In this document: positions 17,038-26,480 of the stretch, one piece after another
Position numbering within the stretch: position 1 is the first letter of the stretch
Layout of the letters: each line of letters begins with the position of its first letter
Assembly: GCF_020524905.1 (NCBI RefSeq)
Contig: NZ_JAIVKI010000022.1
Coordinates: 1-64,000, forward strand
Length of the DNA stretch: 64,000 nt
Source of the DNA: Microbulbifer variabilis
Lineage (GTDB): Bacteria > Pseudomonadota > Gammaproteobacteria > Pseudomonadales > Cellvibrionaceae
Direction: 5' to 3'
Made by a program: the position numbers and the translations under genes
The notes under the pieces: model-generated
What the model was told of the DNA's origin: nothing
Seen by the model: only the letters and a program-made list of their open reading frames with translations
Database searches by the model: none

Positions 17038-17655
17038 TCAGCCCTCTGCCTCGGTGCCATTGAGCAACTCGATATCCACCAACTGCCAGTGCAAGCCGTT
17101 GCGCTGCATAATCAGTCGCAGCTCCGCTCGGTCAGCCTCACCATAGTCCGCGCTCAGATGGTTAATATCGGTAAAGCGCCACTTGAGACGTCTCCAACTG
17201 CTCTCAGGCTTTTTTTCAGATTCCTGCTGGGCTTGTGGATAGGGATCTGCATTAGGGGCGGTATACTGACCAAACAGTCTTCGCTCCATCCCCTGCAGAT
17301 CCTCGCCACCCCGCAGCAAGGCTGCTATCCCTTCCGGGGTGACAAATTGTTGCATCAACGGCCCCATAACAAAATTCGCACCAGCGGTCAGCAGTTCATC
17401 GAATTCCTGAGGGATCGAATTACCAATTGAGGAGCGCAGCTCTTCCTGTAGTCGCACTCTTAAATTGTCACGTAATACCGGAAAATCCACATAGCGTTCC
17501 AGAGTATCGATACTTTCACGCCTTTGTTCTGGCTCCTGGGCACCCGCCATTTGTGCGGCCCGCTGCAACTGCTCCATCGCATAAAAAGGCAAAGCCACAT
17601 ATCCAGCAACGATTAACGCCAGTACCACAATCCCCGCCCAAAGGGTTTTCTTCAT
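17038..17655 (-). CDS. DUF2939 family membrane-anchored protein
   Basis: A 205-aa protein with one N-terminal TM helix or signal anchor (residues 5-25) and a periplasmic domain. DTLERYVDFPVLRDNLRVRLQEEL is the usual DUF2939 opening. Function unknown. It forms an operon with the DUF2237 gene downstream (2-nt gap). Confidence 0.75.
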   Translation of the reverse strand: MKKTLWAGIVVLALIVAGYVALPFYAMEQLQRAAQMAGAQEPEQRRESIDTLERYVDFPVLRDNLRVRLQEELRSSIGNSIPQEFDELLTAGANFVMGPLMQQFVTPEGIAALLRGGEDLQGMERRLFGQYTAPNADPYPQAQQESEKKPESSWRRLKWRFTDINHLSADYGEADRAELRLIMQRNGLHWQLVDIELLNGTEAEG

Positions 17656-17824
17656 TATTACCTCTCCTTATTACGTCTAGAGGGAATTTTATGCTGAGAA
17701 AGATCCATCACCTAATTTGACCCTGTACTGGCGTGGCATTGTTCCTAAATCGTGCCTGTGAGATATTCGCCCTCAAGACTCTGCACATCCAACCAGTTAA
17801 CTTTTAATAAGGACATCAGACAGG

Positions 17825-18583
17825 ATGAGTGATATTTATCAGGCTCCCCAGGCACAGCTCGCCAAAGGAGAAGAGGGTAGTGACTTTGGCTCCATAGAAA
17901 AAGGCATTGCCGGGGATTATTCCTTTGCGATCGGGGATATCATCAGTGAGGCCTGGAAACGCACCAGTGGAAACAAAGGCACTGTGTTGGTCGGTGCATT
18001 GCTTTATATGGTGGGTTCAATCGGCATTAGTATTGTGGCAGCCCTCCTTACAGGTGCCGGCGGTCTTGCATCATTTGGGACAGGCAGTGCAGACCAGGCA
18101 TCTCATTCCATTTTTGCCACGCTGATTTACCAATTGATTACCATTATCGCCGCAGCTCCTTTGGCAGCCGGTATGACAATGATTGGAATCAAAATAGCTC
18201 GTGGAGAACAAACTTCTGGCACCGAGGTATTTTCCTACTTCGACAAAATCGTGCCATTAGCCGTTGCTACGATTTTGATGTACCTGCTGGTATTCCTCGG
18301 TTCACTACTCTTGGTCATTCCCGGTATTTACCTCTTAATCGCTTACTTGTTGGCAATGCCCCTGATCGCTGACCGTAATCTAGGCCCATGGCAGGCGCTG
18401 GAAACATCGCGCAAGGCAATCTCCAAAAACTGGTTCTCTTTCTTTGGGCTGATGATTGTGCTGCTGCTGATCTATATGGCCGGAGGTTTGGCATTACTGA
18501 TTGGTTTGATTTGGGCGCTACCTCTGTGCAGCATTGCTTACGGAGTTGCCTATCGCAAAATCTTCGGCAGCCCTAATCAATAA
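17825..18583 (+). CDS. Multi-pass membrane protein (BPSS1780/GDPD-membrane-domain-like)
   Basis: A 252-aa protein with a short soluble N terminus (MSDIYQAPQAQL) and about six TM helices. SISEAWKRTSGNKG-like and GPWQALETSRKAISKNWF segments match the family of membrane proteins related to the membrane domain of glycerophosphodiester phosphodiesterases. Function unknown. It precedes the RDD-SpoIIM-MoxR operon by 35 nt and may be its first gene. The N-terminal IYxAPxAxL motif recurs in the unrelated protein at 60795-61370. Confidence 0.65.
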   Translation: MSDIYQAPQAQLAKGEEGSDFGSIEKGIAGDYSFAIGDIISEAWKRTSGNKGTVLVGALLYMVGSIGISIVAALLTGAGGLASFGTGSADQASHSIFATLIYQLITIIAAAPLAAGMTMIGIKIARGEQTSGTEVFSYFDKIVPLAVATILMYLLVFLGSLLLVIPGIYLLIAYLLAMPLIADRNLGPWQALETSRKAISKNWFSFFGLMIVLLLIYMAGGLALLIGLIWALPLCSIAYGVAYRKIFGSPNQ

Positions 18584-18618
18584 GGCTTGTTTTTTATCAA
18601 TCCAACAGGAGCGGTGGC

Positions 18619-19302
18619 TTGCTGGATACCACCTATAACGTCGAAACCCCCGAGGGTATCGATCTGCGTGCACGGGTTGCTGGGCCTGTGCCGCGCATCC
18701 TCGCCTTTGCCGTGGATGTGTTTTATCGCACACTGATACTGGCCGCTCTCGGTATAGGCTTGGCCTTCGCCAAAACTGCCGGTATGGGGATCTGGCTAGT
18801 CTGCTCCTTCCTGCTCGAGTGGTTTTACCCGGTGTTTTTTGAGGTGCTGCGCGGCGGCCAGACACCGGGTAAAAAAGCTTTTGGCCTGATGGTGGTGAAC
18901 GATAACCTCACCCCCATCTCCTGGGGCGCCTCTATCGTGCGCAACCTTTTGCGCTTCGCCGATTTCCTACCTTTCGCTTACGCCACCGGCATAATTGCCA
19001 TGACACTGGGGCGCAACTTCCAGCGCTTGGGCGACTTGGCCGCGGGCACTCTTGTAGTCTATCGCGATACGGAAAAGGTGCCCATGGCTCTGCCGGATGC
19101 AGCACCGCTTCCACCGCCGCGCGACTTCAAACAGCAAGACCAGCTTGCGCTGATCAGCCTGCTGGAACGCCACGAGGATTTGAGCGAGGCGCGCCAACAG
19201 GAGCTCGCCAACTTGCTCGAACCTATCACCGCCAAGAGAGACAGTGCCGCGCTGGAGTACCTGCGCTCAGTGGGCAGTTGGTTGCTGGGTGGCAGGGGCT
19301 AG
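18619..19302 (+). CDS. RDD-family membrane protein
   Basis: A 227-aa protein with an RDD domain: the first TM begins RILAFAVDV, and the later GQTPGKKAFGLMVV and RNLLRFADFLPF elements are typical. The C-terminal 60 residues are cytoplasmic and helical. The start is TTG 18619, supported by AGGAG 7 nt upstream. First gene of the tightly packed RDD-SpoIIM-DUF4129-DUF4350-MoxR-DUF58 set; RDD proteins often accompany MoxR/SpoIIM loci. Confidence 0.8.
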   Translation: MLDTTYNVETPEGIDLRARVAGPVPRILAFAVDVFYRTLILAALGIGLAFAKTAGMGIWLVCSFLLEWFYPVFFEVLRGGQTPGKKAFGLMVVNDNLTPISWGASIVRNLLRFADFLPFAYATGIIAMTLGRNFQRLGDLAAGTLVVYRDTEKVPMALPDAAPLPPPRDFKQQDQLALISLLERHEDLSEARQQELANLLEPITAKRDSAALEYLRSVGSWLLGGRG

Positions 19303-19308
19303 GAATTC

Positions 19309-20280
19309 ATGAGACAGAGAGATTTCGAAAATCGCCACCGCGACAGCTGGGCGCAGCTGGAAGCCTGGTTGAAAAACGACCACCACAGCGCCGAAGTGGC
19401 CGCATTGGACTTGCCCGCCGCCTACCGGGAACTGTGTCAGCAATTGGCGGTGGCTAAAGAACGCCAGTACACCAACCGTTTGATCGACCATCTCAACCAG
19501 CTGGTTACTGCTGCCCACCACCGGGTTTACCGCCAGCAGACCTTGCGTCGCAAGGGGTGGCTGCACTATCTACTGGCCGGATTCCCCCAGGCCGTGCGCG
19601 CCAATGGCCGGGTTGTGGCCCTGGCTACTGCACTGTTTTTATTGCCCGCCCTGGTGATGGGCATTGGCACCTATAACAACGACGCCCTGATTTACGCGAT
19701 GATGTCGCCGGGAGACGTGCTCTCGCTGGAATCCATGTACGACCCTGGCAACCGGGTATTGGGACGCGAGCGCGGCTCGGACACCGATCTGGCCATGTTC
19801 GGCTTCTACATCAAGAACAATATCGGTATCGCCTTCCGCACTTTTGCCGGCGGCATACTGTTTGGCCTCGGCTCTATTTTTTTTCTGCTTTTCAATGGCC
19901 TCTACCTGGGTGCGGTGTTTGGACATATCACTCGGGTGGGGTTTGTCTCCACGTTTTACCCCTTTGTCATCGGCCACGGCGCTTTTGAACTGACGGCCAT
20001 CGTACTGGCCGGTGCCGCCGGGCTACTTCTGGGCCGCTCCCTTGTCGATCCGGGACAGCACCGGCGCTCGGTGGCTTTGCGCCTGGCCAGTGTCGAGGCC
20101 ATGAAAATTATGTACGGCACTTTCCTGATGCTGGTGATCGCCGCCTTCCTCGAAGCCTTCTGGTCCTCCAGCGCTGCCACGCCCATAGCAATCAAACTCG
20201 GCTTCGGCGCTCTTCTATGGCTGCTGGTATTCGCCTATTTCGCCCTGGCTGGGCGCGGGGAGTCCCGCCATGCAAATTAA
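19309..20280 (+). CDS. SpoIIM/DUF95-family membrane protein
   Basis: A 323-aa protein: an N-terminal cytoplasmic helical region (1-100, opening RQRDFENRHRDSWAQLE) and then five or six TM helices. NNIGIAFRTFAGGILFG and PFVIGHGAFELTAI are characteristic of the stage II sporulation protein M family found in non-sporulating bacteria. It lies 6 nt after the RDD gene and overlaps the DUF4129 gene by 11 nt. Probable membrane partner of the MoxR/DUF58 system. Confidence 0.85.
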   Translation: MRQRDFENRHRDSWAQLEAWLKNDHHSAEVAALDLPAAYRELCQQLAVAKERQYTNRLIDHLNQLVTAAHHRVYRQQTLRRKGWLHYLLAGFPQAVRANGRVVALATALFLLPALVMGIGTYNNDALIYAMMSPGDVLSLESMYDPGNRVLGRERGSDTDLAMFGFYIKNNIGIAFRTFAGGILFGLGSIFFLLFNGLYLGAVFGHITRVGFVSTFYPFVIGHGAFELTAIVLAGAAGLLLGRSLVDPGQHRRSVALRLASVEAMKIMYGTFLMLVIAAFLEAFWSSSAATPIAIKLGFGALLWLLVFAYFALAGRGESRHAN

Positions 20281-21868
20281 AAACCTGGCGGTGCGCGCGC
20301 GCCTGCGCTCGCCCTGGGAATCCATCGACCTGGGTATCGCTCTTGCACGCAAGCACTGGCTGCCGATGTTTCTGGTTTGGCTGCTTCCGGCGGCACTGCT
20401 GCTGGGCGCCCTTGCCTGGGTTTTCCCCGGCCACCCCGGATGGTCGATGTTCGCAATCTGGTGGTTAAAACCCGTGTTCGATCGCCTGCCGCTGTTTATG
20501 ATCAGCCGCGCCCTATTCGGCACACCGGTATCCGCACTGGCGGCACTGAAGGAATTTTTCAAACACAACCGCACCGACTGGCTCGCCTGGATTACCATTC
20601 GCCGTCTAAGCGCCACCCGCTCCTTCGATATGCCCGTGACCGTACTGGAGCAATCGAAAGGCAGTGCCCGCAGTGCGCGACTCAGCGTGCTGCACCGCAA
20701 ACACTCCGGGGCCGCCACTTGGCTGACCCTAACCGGTATCCACCTGGAGAGCTTCCTCCTGATTGCCGCCTTTATCCTGATTTATCTGTTTATTCCCGAG
20801 CAGGTTGCGGCAAATATCGATTGGGCTCCGCTGCTTCGCGGTGAAACTCTGGCACTGGAGTGGGTTTCCAACGTTCTCTGCGTACTGATCATGGCCGCAG
20901 TGGCGCCGTTTTATATCGTCAGTGGCTTCTGCCTGTATATCGGCCGGCGTATTGAATTGGAGGGCTGGGATATCGAAATCCAGTTCCGCGACTTGGCCGA
21001 GCGCCACCAACGCAGCCTGCAGGCAAGCAAATCCGCTGCCGGCCGATCTTCCCCCCTGGCCTCGGTATTACTGTTGTGCGCGCTCGCCTGCACGACTCTG
21101 GCACCGGCACCTCAGGCCCAAGCGGAATCCCTGGAAAACCCCCAGCAGGCGCAACAGCGTATCGACGAAGTGCTCGCCGGCGAGGACTTCCACAATATTG
21201 AGCAGGTAAGCGGCTGGCGCCTTAAAGACCTCGGCGAGGAAGAGCAGGAAAAAATACCCGAGTGGCTTATCGAGCTGTTCGAGTGGCTGTTCAAGTGGTT
21301 CACGGGAGACCCTCCTGAAAACGAAGACTCCTCAGAGATCAATTGGGGGGCGCTGATCGCCAAACCCATCGAACTATTACTGTGGATTGCTGTAATCGCG
21401 GGCTTGATTTACCTGGGCTGGCGCCACCGTGAAGCCATTCTCAGCAGCCTGCGCTGGCAGCACACTCCCAAGAAGAAAGTGGAGGTGCCAGAGACCCTGT
21501 TTGGCCTCGATGTACGTCAGTCGAGTCTGCCCGACGACGTGTGCGCAGAGGTGCTGCGCCTGTGGCAGGCCGGCGAACAACGCACCGGCCTCGGCCTTTT
21601 GTACCGCGCCACCCTGTCTCACCTGATTGAGGACTTCCATTTCCACTTTGGCGATCATCTCACCGAGAGTGAATGCGCCCAATTGGTAAGCCGGCGTCAT
21701 AGGACCGCAGACGATACACTGCGCCCGGTAAGCGCCCCGCTCAGCCAGTTTGTACAACAACTCACTGGCAGCTGGCAGCAACTGGCCTATGCCCACCGCC
21801 CCCCCGCAGACCCACAGGTAAGCGAGTTGTGCCAGCAGTGGCAGGAGGTATTTGGTAATGACCACTAA
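20270..21868 (+). CDS. DUF4129 domain membrane protein
   Basis: A 532-aa protein with several TM helices in the first 250 residues, a second hydrophobic segment about 260-275, a periplasmic segment (280-350), another TM at about 360-382, and a C-terminal cytoplasmic DUF4129 domain (about 410-532, LLYRATLSHLIEDFHFHFGDHLTESE). DUF4129 resembles the C-terminal part of some transglutaminase-like proteins and is a standard partner of MoxR/DUF58. Overlaps both neighbours by 11 nt. Role unknown. Confidence 0.75.
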   Translation: MQIKNLAVRARLRSPWESIDLGIALARKHWLPMFLVWLLPAALLLGALAWVFPGHPGWSMFAIWWLKPVFDRLPLFMISRALFGTPVSALAALKEFFKHNRTDWLAWITIRRLSATRSFDMPVTVLEQSKGSARSARLSVLHRKHSGAATWLTLTGIHLESFLLIAAFILIYLFIPEQVAANIDWAPLLRGETLALEWVSNVLCVLIMAAVAPFYIVSGFCLYIGRRIELEGWDIEIQFRDLAERHQRSLQASKSAAGRSSPLASVLLLCALACTTLAPAPQAQAESLENPQQAQQRIDEVLAGEDFHNIEQVSGWRLKDLGEEEQEKIPEWLIELFEWLFKWFTGDPPENEDSSEINWGALIAKPIELLLWIAVIAGLIYLGWRHREAILSSLRWQHTPKKKVEVPETLFGLDVRQSSLPDDVCAEVLRLWQAGEQRTGLGLLYRATLSHLIEDFHFHFGDHLTESECAQLVSRRHRTADDTLRPVSAPLSQFVQQLTGSWQQLAYAHRPPADPQVSELCQQWQEVFGNDH

Positions 21869-23171
21869 ACGCCTGTTGATCGGGATCGCCTTACTGCTGT
21901 GTGCCGGCTTGGTATGGCTGTTCCTCACATTTTTTGAACGCTATACAGAAGAAAAGGATCGCGGCTGGGGGGCGGAGGCGAGGCGCAATCCATTCCTAGC
22001 GGCCGAGCGCTACCTGGCTCAGATGGGGCTGGAACCACGCCAGGCTGAAAATATCTCTGTGCTGAATGGGCTGTCTCCGGACGCTACCTTGTTTATCGCC
22101 AACTCCAGCCAGGCCTATAACCCCCAGCGGGTCGAAGAGCTGCTGCAATGGGTAGAAAGTGGAGGACACGCCATAGTAGTGGCACGTACAGAAGGGTTCG
22201 ATTTCGAGAAGGGGCGCAGTGACGAGCGCGACTGGCTACTGGAAAGCCTGGGCGTATCAATAGTGGAAGGCCACGAGGAGTATCGCTTTGAAAACCCCCT
22301 GCAGCCACTGTTGGGGGAGGACGCCGAACTGAGCCCGGAGCAAAGCCCCGGTGAGGCCTTGCGCGAATACAATCGCAAAATCGACGAGGCAAAGGCCGAA
22401 GGACAGACCGAGACTAAAAAGGAAAAGCCCCGCAATCCGGACGTTGAACCGGAAGACTTGATCACTCTGCCCACCTCTGGTGGCGCCGAACTCCAATTAC
22501 ATTTCAACGCCCGCCATCTGCTCTATCACGAGGGCATCGATAACAGCAGCGCAGAGGGTGCGCCGGAATTCTTCGCCAAAGTATGGCGCGAAGATGAAGC
22601 GGTGCCTTTCATGCAATTTGAGCGAGGCCGAGGGGTGATAACGCTGTTGACCGACAGCACTCTTTGGCAATCCAACCGCATCGGTCACTTCGATCACGCC
22701 TATTTCCTGCAATTATTGGCCGGTAGCGGAGATTTCGTCTTCCTCACCCGACCACGCTTCGACTCGCTGGGATTTCTCGCCCGCAAATACACTGCCGAAT
22801 TTTTTATCTCCGGTCTGTTCGCCCTGCTGGGCTGGTTGATATTGCGTGCGCGCCGCTTCGGCCCATTACAGCCATCGCCGGAGATAGCGCGGCGCTCCCT
22901 GTTAGAGCATATCTCCGCCTGCGGCCACTACTACTGGCGAGACGATCAGTGCCAGCGTCTACTCCGCGGGCAGCGCGAGGAGCTGTTGCGCCGCCTGGGA
23001 GCGACGGACGCCAGCTCGTCTGCGCGTCAGACTTTGAGCAAGAGACTCAGCGCCACAACCAATCTCAGCGAACACAGCATCATCGCCAGCCTGTGGGGCA
23101 AACCGGCGACCAGCGAAGAATCCTTTACCGAACAAATGCGCACCCTGCAGCGAATTGAGGCAGTCCTATGA
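21858..23171 (+). CDS. DUF4350 domain protein
   Basis: A 437-aa protein with an N-terminal TM helix (5-25), a Rossmann-like periplasmic domain (residues 50-300, with LFIANSSQAYNPQRVEELLQWVE), a second TM near 320-335 and a cytoplasmic helical tail. DUF4350 domains resemble GldG/IFT52-type folds. Start taken at ATG 21858, 9 nt after AGGAGG; an upstream TTG is too close to it. The stop overlaps the MoxR start (ATGA). Confidence 0.75.
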   Translation: MTTKRLLIGIALLLCAGLVWLFLTFFERYTEEKDRGWGAEARRNPFLAAERYLAQMGLEPRQAENISVLNGLSPDATLFIANSSQAYNPQRVEELLQWVESGGHAIVVARTEGFDFEKGRSDERDWLLESLGVSIVEGHEEYRFENPLQPLLGEDAELSPEQSPGEALREYNRKIDEAKAEGQTETKKEKPRNPDVEPEDLITLPTSGGAELQLHFNARHLLYHEGIDNSSAEGAPEFFAKVWREDEAVPFMQFERGRGVITLLTDSTLWQSNRIGHFDHAYFLQLLAGSGDFVFLTRPRFDSLGFLARKYTAEFFISGLFALLGWLILRARRFGPLQPSPEIARRSLLEHISACGHYYWRDDQCQRLLRGQREELLRRLGATDASSSARQTLSKRLSATTNLSEHSIIASLWGKPATSEESFTEQMRTLQRIEAVL

Positions 23172-24172
23172 GCGATACTACCCTGAATCCAGAACCCCAA
23201 ACCCACTGCGAAGCACCGGACTGGCAGGCCGCGGCCGCTCAGCTGCAGCTACTGCGCAACAATATCAACCGCCTGTTGATCGGTCAGGAGCAGGTCGTCG
23301 AGCAGGTGCTGGTGGCTCTGCTGGCCTCCGGCCATGTGCTGCTGGAAGGCGTACCCGGCCTCGGCAAGACCCTGCTGGTGCGCACCCTAGCCAGCTGTTT
23401 TGGCGGCCACTTTCGCCGCATCCAATTCACCCCGGACCTGATGCCGGCGGATGTTACCGGCCACGCCATGTACAACATGGGCGAGAGCCGCTTCGAAGTG
23501 CGACGTGGACCGGTATTCACCAATTTATTGTTGGCGGATGAAATTAACCGTGCCCCGGCCAAGACCCAAGCGGCCCTGCTTGAGGTGATGCAGGAGAAGC
23601 AGGTCACTATCGATGGCAAGGCCTTTGCCGTACCCAGCCCCTTTATGGTGCTGGCCACCCAGAACCCTATCGAGCAAGAGGGCACTTACCCGCTGCCGGA
23701 GGCGGAACTGGACCGTTTCCTACTCAAAGTTCTGATCGACTACCCCAGCCTAGAAGCCGAACTGCAATTGGCGGCCGCTGCCAGCAGCGGCCGTATAGAG
23801 AAACACCTGGGGGAGAAAACTGCCAGTGAGATTACCGTGGAGCAGTTGCAGCAACTGCAGGCGCTGGTACCCCAGGTAGCTCTGGACCAGCAAGTATTGG
23901 ACTACGCCGTGCGCCTGGTGCGCGCCACCCGTGAAGCCAATCAGTTGCGCAGTCCTGCAGGACCCCGCGCCAGTATCGGCCTGTTGCAGGCAGCACGTGC
24001 CAGCGCCCTGCTTCAGGGCCGTGAATTTGTGCTGCCCGACGATATCAAGGCAATGGCCATCCCGGTCATGCGCCACCGCGTGAGCCTATCCCCGGATATG
24101 GAAATCGATGGTGAGACCACCGACAGTGCACTAGCAATGATCATCGACAGTGTCGAGGCGCCGCGACTGTGA
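23168..24172 (+). CDS. MoxR-family AAA+ ATPase
   Basis: A 334-aa AAA+ protein: Walker A GVPGLGKT (61-68), Walker B LLLADE (120-125), then NRAPAKTQAALLEVMQEKQVTIDG and ATQNPIEQEGTYPLPEAELDRF, both diagnostic of MoxR. MoxR ATPases act as chaperones that mature or activate partner complexes. Here the likely partners are the DUF58 protein (GTGA overlap) and the upstream SpoIIM/DUF4129 membrane proteins. Confidence 0.93.
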   Translation: MSDTTLNPEPQTHCEAPDWQAAAAQLQLLRNNINRLLIGQEQVVEQVLVALLASGHVLLEGVPGLGKTLLVRTLASCFGGHFRRIQFTPDLMPADVTGHAMYNMGESRFEVRRGPVFTNLLLADEINRAPAKTQAALLEVMQEKQVTIDGKAFAVPSPFMVLATQNPIEQEGTYPLPEAELDRFLLKVLIDYPSLEAELQLAAAASSGRIEKHLGEKTASEITVEQLQQLQALVPQVALDQQVLDYAVRLVRATREANQLRSPAGPRASIGLLQAARASALLQGREFVLPDDIKAMAIPVMRHRVSLSPDMEIDGETTDSALAMIIDSVEAPRL

Positions 24173-25566
24173 CAGAGAGTGCCGCCGCGATAGAGGTTCG
24201 GTACGCAAAACCTCAGCTTGGAGAGCCCGGCCCCAGCGGCCGCCTGGTTAAACTGCTCGGCTATTGGTGCCTAACCGCGCTGGCAGTGAGTGCGGCACGT
24301 ATCTGGCTGCCCCAATCTGCGGACCTGCTGCAGTCCCTCTGGTGGACAGGCGGAGGACTACTGCTCGGCGCAGCCCTGCTGGATTTCCTCACCGGGCGCA
24401 GGGTCCTGGGCCTGGAAGGCGAACGCAAACTGCCCGGTAATTTAGCCCTGGGCGTGCGCAACAGTGCGCAATTGATGTTGTGCAACCAAGGCCAGCGCAC
24501 CCTCAAACTATTGGTGTGTGACAGCGTACCGCAACAACTGGGTAATAGCGGGTTACCGCGCCAGGCGCTACTGGAGCCAGATCAGGAAGTTACCATTGAG
24601 TACACCCTGGTGCCGCACCGCCGTGGCAGTGCCGAATTCGGGCTCATCGAAGTGCTCGCCGACTCCCCTTGGGGCCTTTGGCAAACCCGGGTATGGCTCG
24701 GTCGCGAACAGTCGGTAAAGGTCTATCCCAATTTTCTCGGTATCTCCTCGCTGCAGGCGCTCTCTACCGAGCAGACCCTGCGCCATCTCGGCCTGCACCA
24801 ACAGCAGCGCCGCGGCGAGGGCATGGACTTCCGCCAGCTGCGCGAATACCGCCAAGGCGACAGCCAGCGTCAGGTGGATTGGCGCGCCAGTTCCCGTCTG
24901 CGCAAACTCATCAGCCGCGAATACCAGGACGAGCGCGACCAGGAAATTATTTATATGCTCGACTGCGGCCGTCGCATGCGCGCCAAAGATGGCGAGTTGA
25001 GCCACTTTGATCACGCCCTTAACGGCCTGCTGCTATCCGCCTATGTGGCGATCAAGCAGGGCGATGCTGTGGGCCTGCAGGCCTTTGCCGCCGCACAGGA
25101 CAGCTCCGGCGGGCAGCTGCCGCCGGTGAAAGGGGAGAGTGCGATCAACCTGTTGCTGAACAATGTCTACGACCTGCACTCGGGCACCGGCAGCGCAGAC
25201 TACAGCGGCGCCGCCCAGCAACTACTGGCAACCCATAAGCGCCGCGCACTGGTGATCCTAATTACCAACCTGCGCGACGAGGACAGCAGCGAACTGCTCA
25301 CCGCCGTGCGACTACTCACCCGCAATCATCTGGTGATGGTGGCGAGTCTGCGCGAGACCGCCGTGGACCGCGTGGCACAAAAGCCTATTGGAGATTTTTC
25401 CGAGGCAGTCGAGAGCGCTGCCGCGCGGGATTTTTTGCGCCGACGTGCGCGCCTATTGCAACAATTGCAGGCCTGTAATGTACTAGTGGTGGATTCCCGT
25501 CCAGGGCTTTTGCACCAGGCACTGGTGCAAGCTTATTGGCAGCTCAAGCGCAGCGGCAAAATCTGA
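24169..25566 (+). CDS. DUF58 domain protein (vWA-like)
   Basis: A 465-aa protein: two N-terminal TM helices (about 25-75), a beta domain, then the DUF58 core with GEGMDFRQLREYRQGDSQRQVDW and a vWA-like stretch (IIYMLDCGRRM with a MIDAS-like Asp). The start is GTG 24169 overlapping the MoxR stop. It is probably the main client or partner of MoxR. No separate vWA gene follows, unlike in larger MoxR operons. Confidence 0.88.
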   Translation: MTESAAAIEVRYAKPQLGEPGPSGRLVKLLGYWCLTALAVSAARIWLPQSADLLQSLWWTGGGLLLGAALLDFLTGRRVLGLEGERKLPGNLALGVRNSAQLMLCNQGQRTLKLLVCDSVPQQLGNSGLPRQALLEPDQEVTIEYTLVPHRRGSAEFGLIEVLADSPWGLWQTRVWLGREQSVKVYPNFLGISSLQALSTEQTLRHLGLHQQQRRGEGMDFRQLREYRQGDSQRQVDWRASSRLRKLISREYQDERDQEIIYMLDCGRRMRAKDGELSHFDHALNGLLLSAYVAIKQGDAVGLQAFAAAQDSSGGQLPPVKGESAINLLLNNVYDLHSGTGSADYSGAAQQLLATHKRRALVILITNLRDEDSSELLTAVRLLTRNHLVMVASLRETAVDRVAQKPIGDFSEAVESAAARDFLRRRARLLQQLQACNVLVVDSRPGLLHQALVQAYWQLKRSGKI

Positions 25567-25673
25567 CCGGCTGTAAGACCGGGGGAATTCAAATAAGTGG
25601 ATGTAAGAAGTAAAAAAAGAGTGATGTTAACGATGTTCTAATAAAAATAATCCCACTTTATAGGGAGCTAAAA

Positions 25674-26297
25674 TTGACCATGTCCCAAGTCACTATCGAG
25701 CGGCTCAACAGTGCCGAAGTAAAGCCTTCCCCCTTCCCCCATTTCTACTTAGAGCACTCCCTGGCCTCCGACGAGGCCAGCGCCCTGATCGCAGACTTCC
25801 CCCCTCTACATAAAGGCGGCAGCTTCAATATCAAGGATGTTAAAACCTCGGAGCGCCTGCGCAGTTTTGTCGAGCAATTTGGCAGTGCAGAAGTACGGCG
25901 CATTCTCGGTGAAAAATTTGCTGTAGACCTGTCAGATAAACCGATGATGGCCACTTTGCGCGGATACTCCCGAGCCAAGGATGGGCGAATCCACACGGAC
26001 TCCAAAACCAAACTCATTACTGTACTGATCTATCTGAACAACGACTGGTCGGCGCCCACTGGACGCCTGCGTATCTTGCGCAGTGGCGACAACATGGACG
26101 ACTACAGTGATGAACTACTCCCCGGCCCCAGTTCTCTGGTTGCCTTTAAGGTGACCGATAATTGCTGGCATGGTTACCCCAGCTTTGTCGGTAAACGACA
26201 AGCGATCCAAATCAATTTTCTAAGCGGCGACAAAGCCAAGAAAAAACACCAATTTTTTCATGGTATCAGCGCGCGATTAAAATCTCTCTTGCGATAA
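25674..26297 (+). CDS. 2OG-Fe(II) oxygenase family protein
   Basis: A 207-aa protein with the double-stranded beta-helix facial triad: HTD (H107, D109) after the PMMATLRGYSRAKDGRI strand, a distal His in CWHGYP (H166), and an R/K pair (KRQ, 174-175) that should bind 2-oxoglutarate. ITVLIYLNNDWSAPTGRLRI is typical of prolyl-4-hydroxylase-like members. Start uncertain: TTG 25674 is 6 nt after AGGGAG, ATG 25680 is 12 nt after. The target (protein, lipid or metabolite) is unknown. Monocistronic. Confidence 0.8.
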   Translation: MTMSQVTIERLNSAEVKPSPFPHFYLEHSLASDEASALIADFPPLHKGGSFNIKDVKTSERLRSFVEQFGSAEVRRILGEKFAVDLSDKPMMATLRGYSRAKDGRIHTDSKTKLITVLIYLNNDWSAPTGRLRILRSGDNMDDYSDELLPGPSSLVAFKVTDNCWHGYPSFVGKRQAIQINFLSGDKAKKKHQFFHGISARLKSLLR

Positions 26298-26317
26298 AAA
26301 TATCGGTTAATATTTTT
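26296..26317 (+). terminator. A+T-rich hairpin after the 2OG oxygenase gene
   Basis: AAAAATAT-CGGTTA-ATATTTTT begins in the stop codon region and is followed by T-rich sequence. A weak intrinsic terminator is plausible. Confidence 0.35.
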
Positions 26318-26386
26318 ATTCGATAGCAATTGCATAAAATAATTGCACTGTAAATAGTAAAAAGCAGTTTCTAAAAATTCGTTATT

Positions 26387-26433
26387 GGCAGTGGCACTTT
26401 TTACAGCCAACGGGTAATCTGTTGCCACTTGCC
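26387..26433 (+). promoter_or_regulatory. Near-perfect inverted repeat upstream of the DUF2946-like gene
   Basis: Arms GGCAGTGGCA (26387-26396) and TGCCACTTGCC (26423-26433) pair with one bulged base across 26 nt, ending about 47 nt before the start codon at 26481. It could be an operator or a leader hairpin for the copper-type pair. No known consensus is claimed. Confidence 0.35.
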
Positions 26434-26480
26434 TTCGGGGATTTATAAAGTCCACCCCGGTAACTTCAAGAACGCTATAT

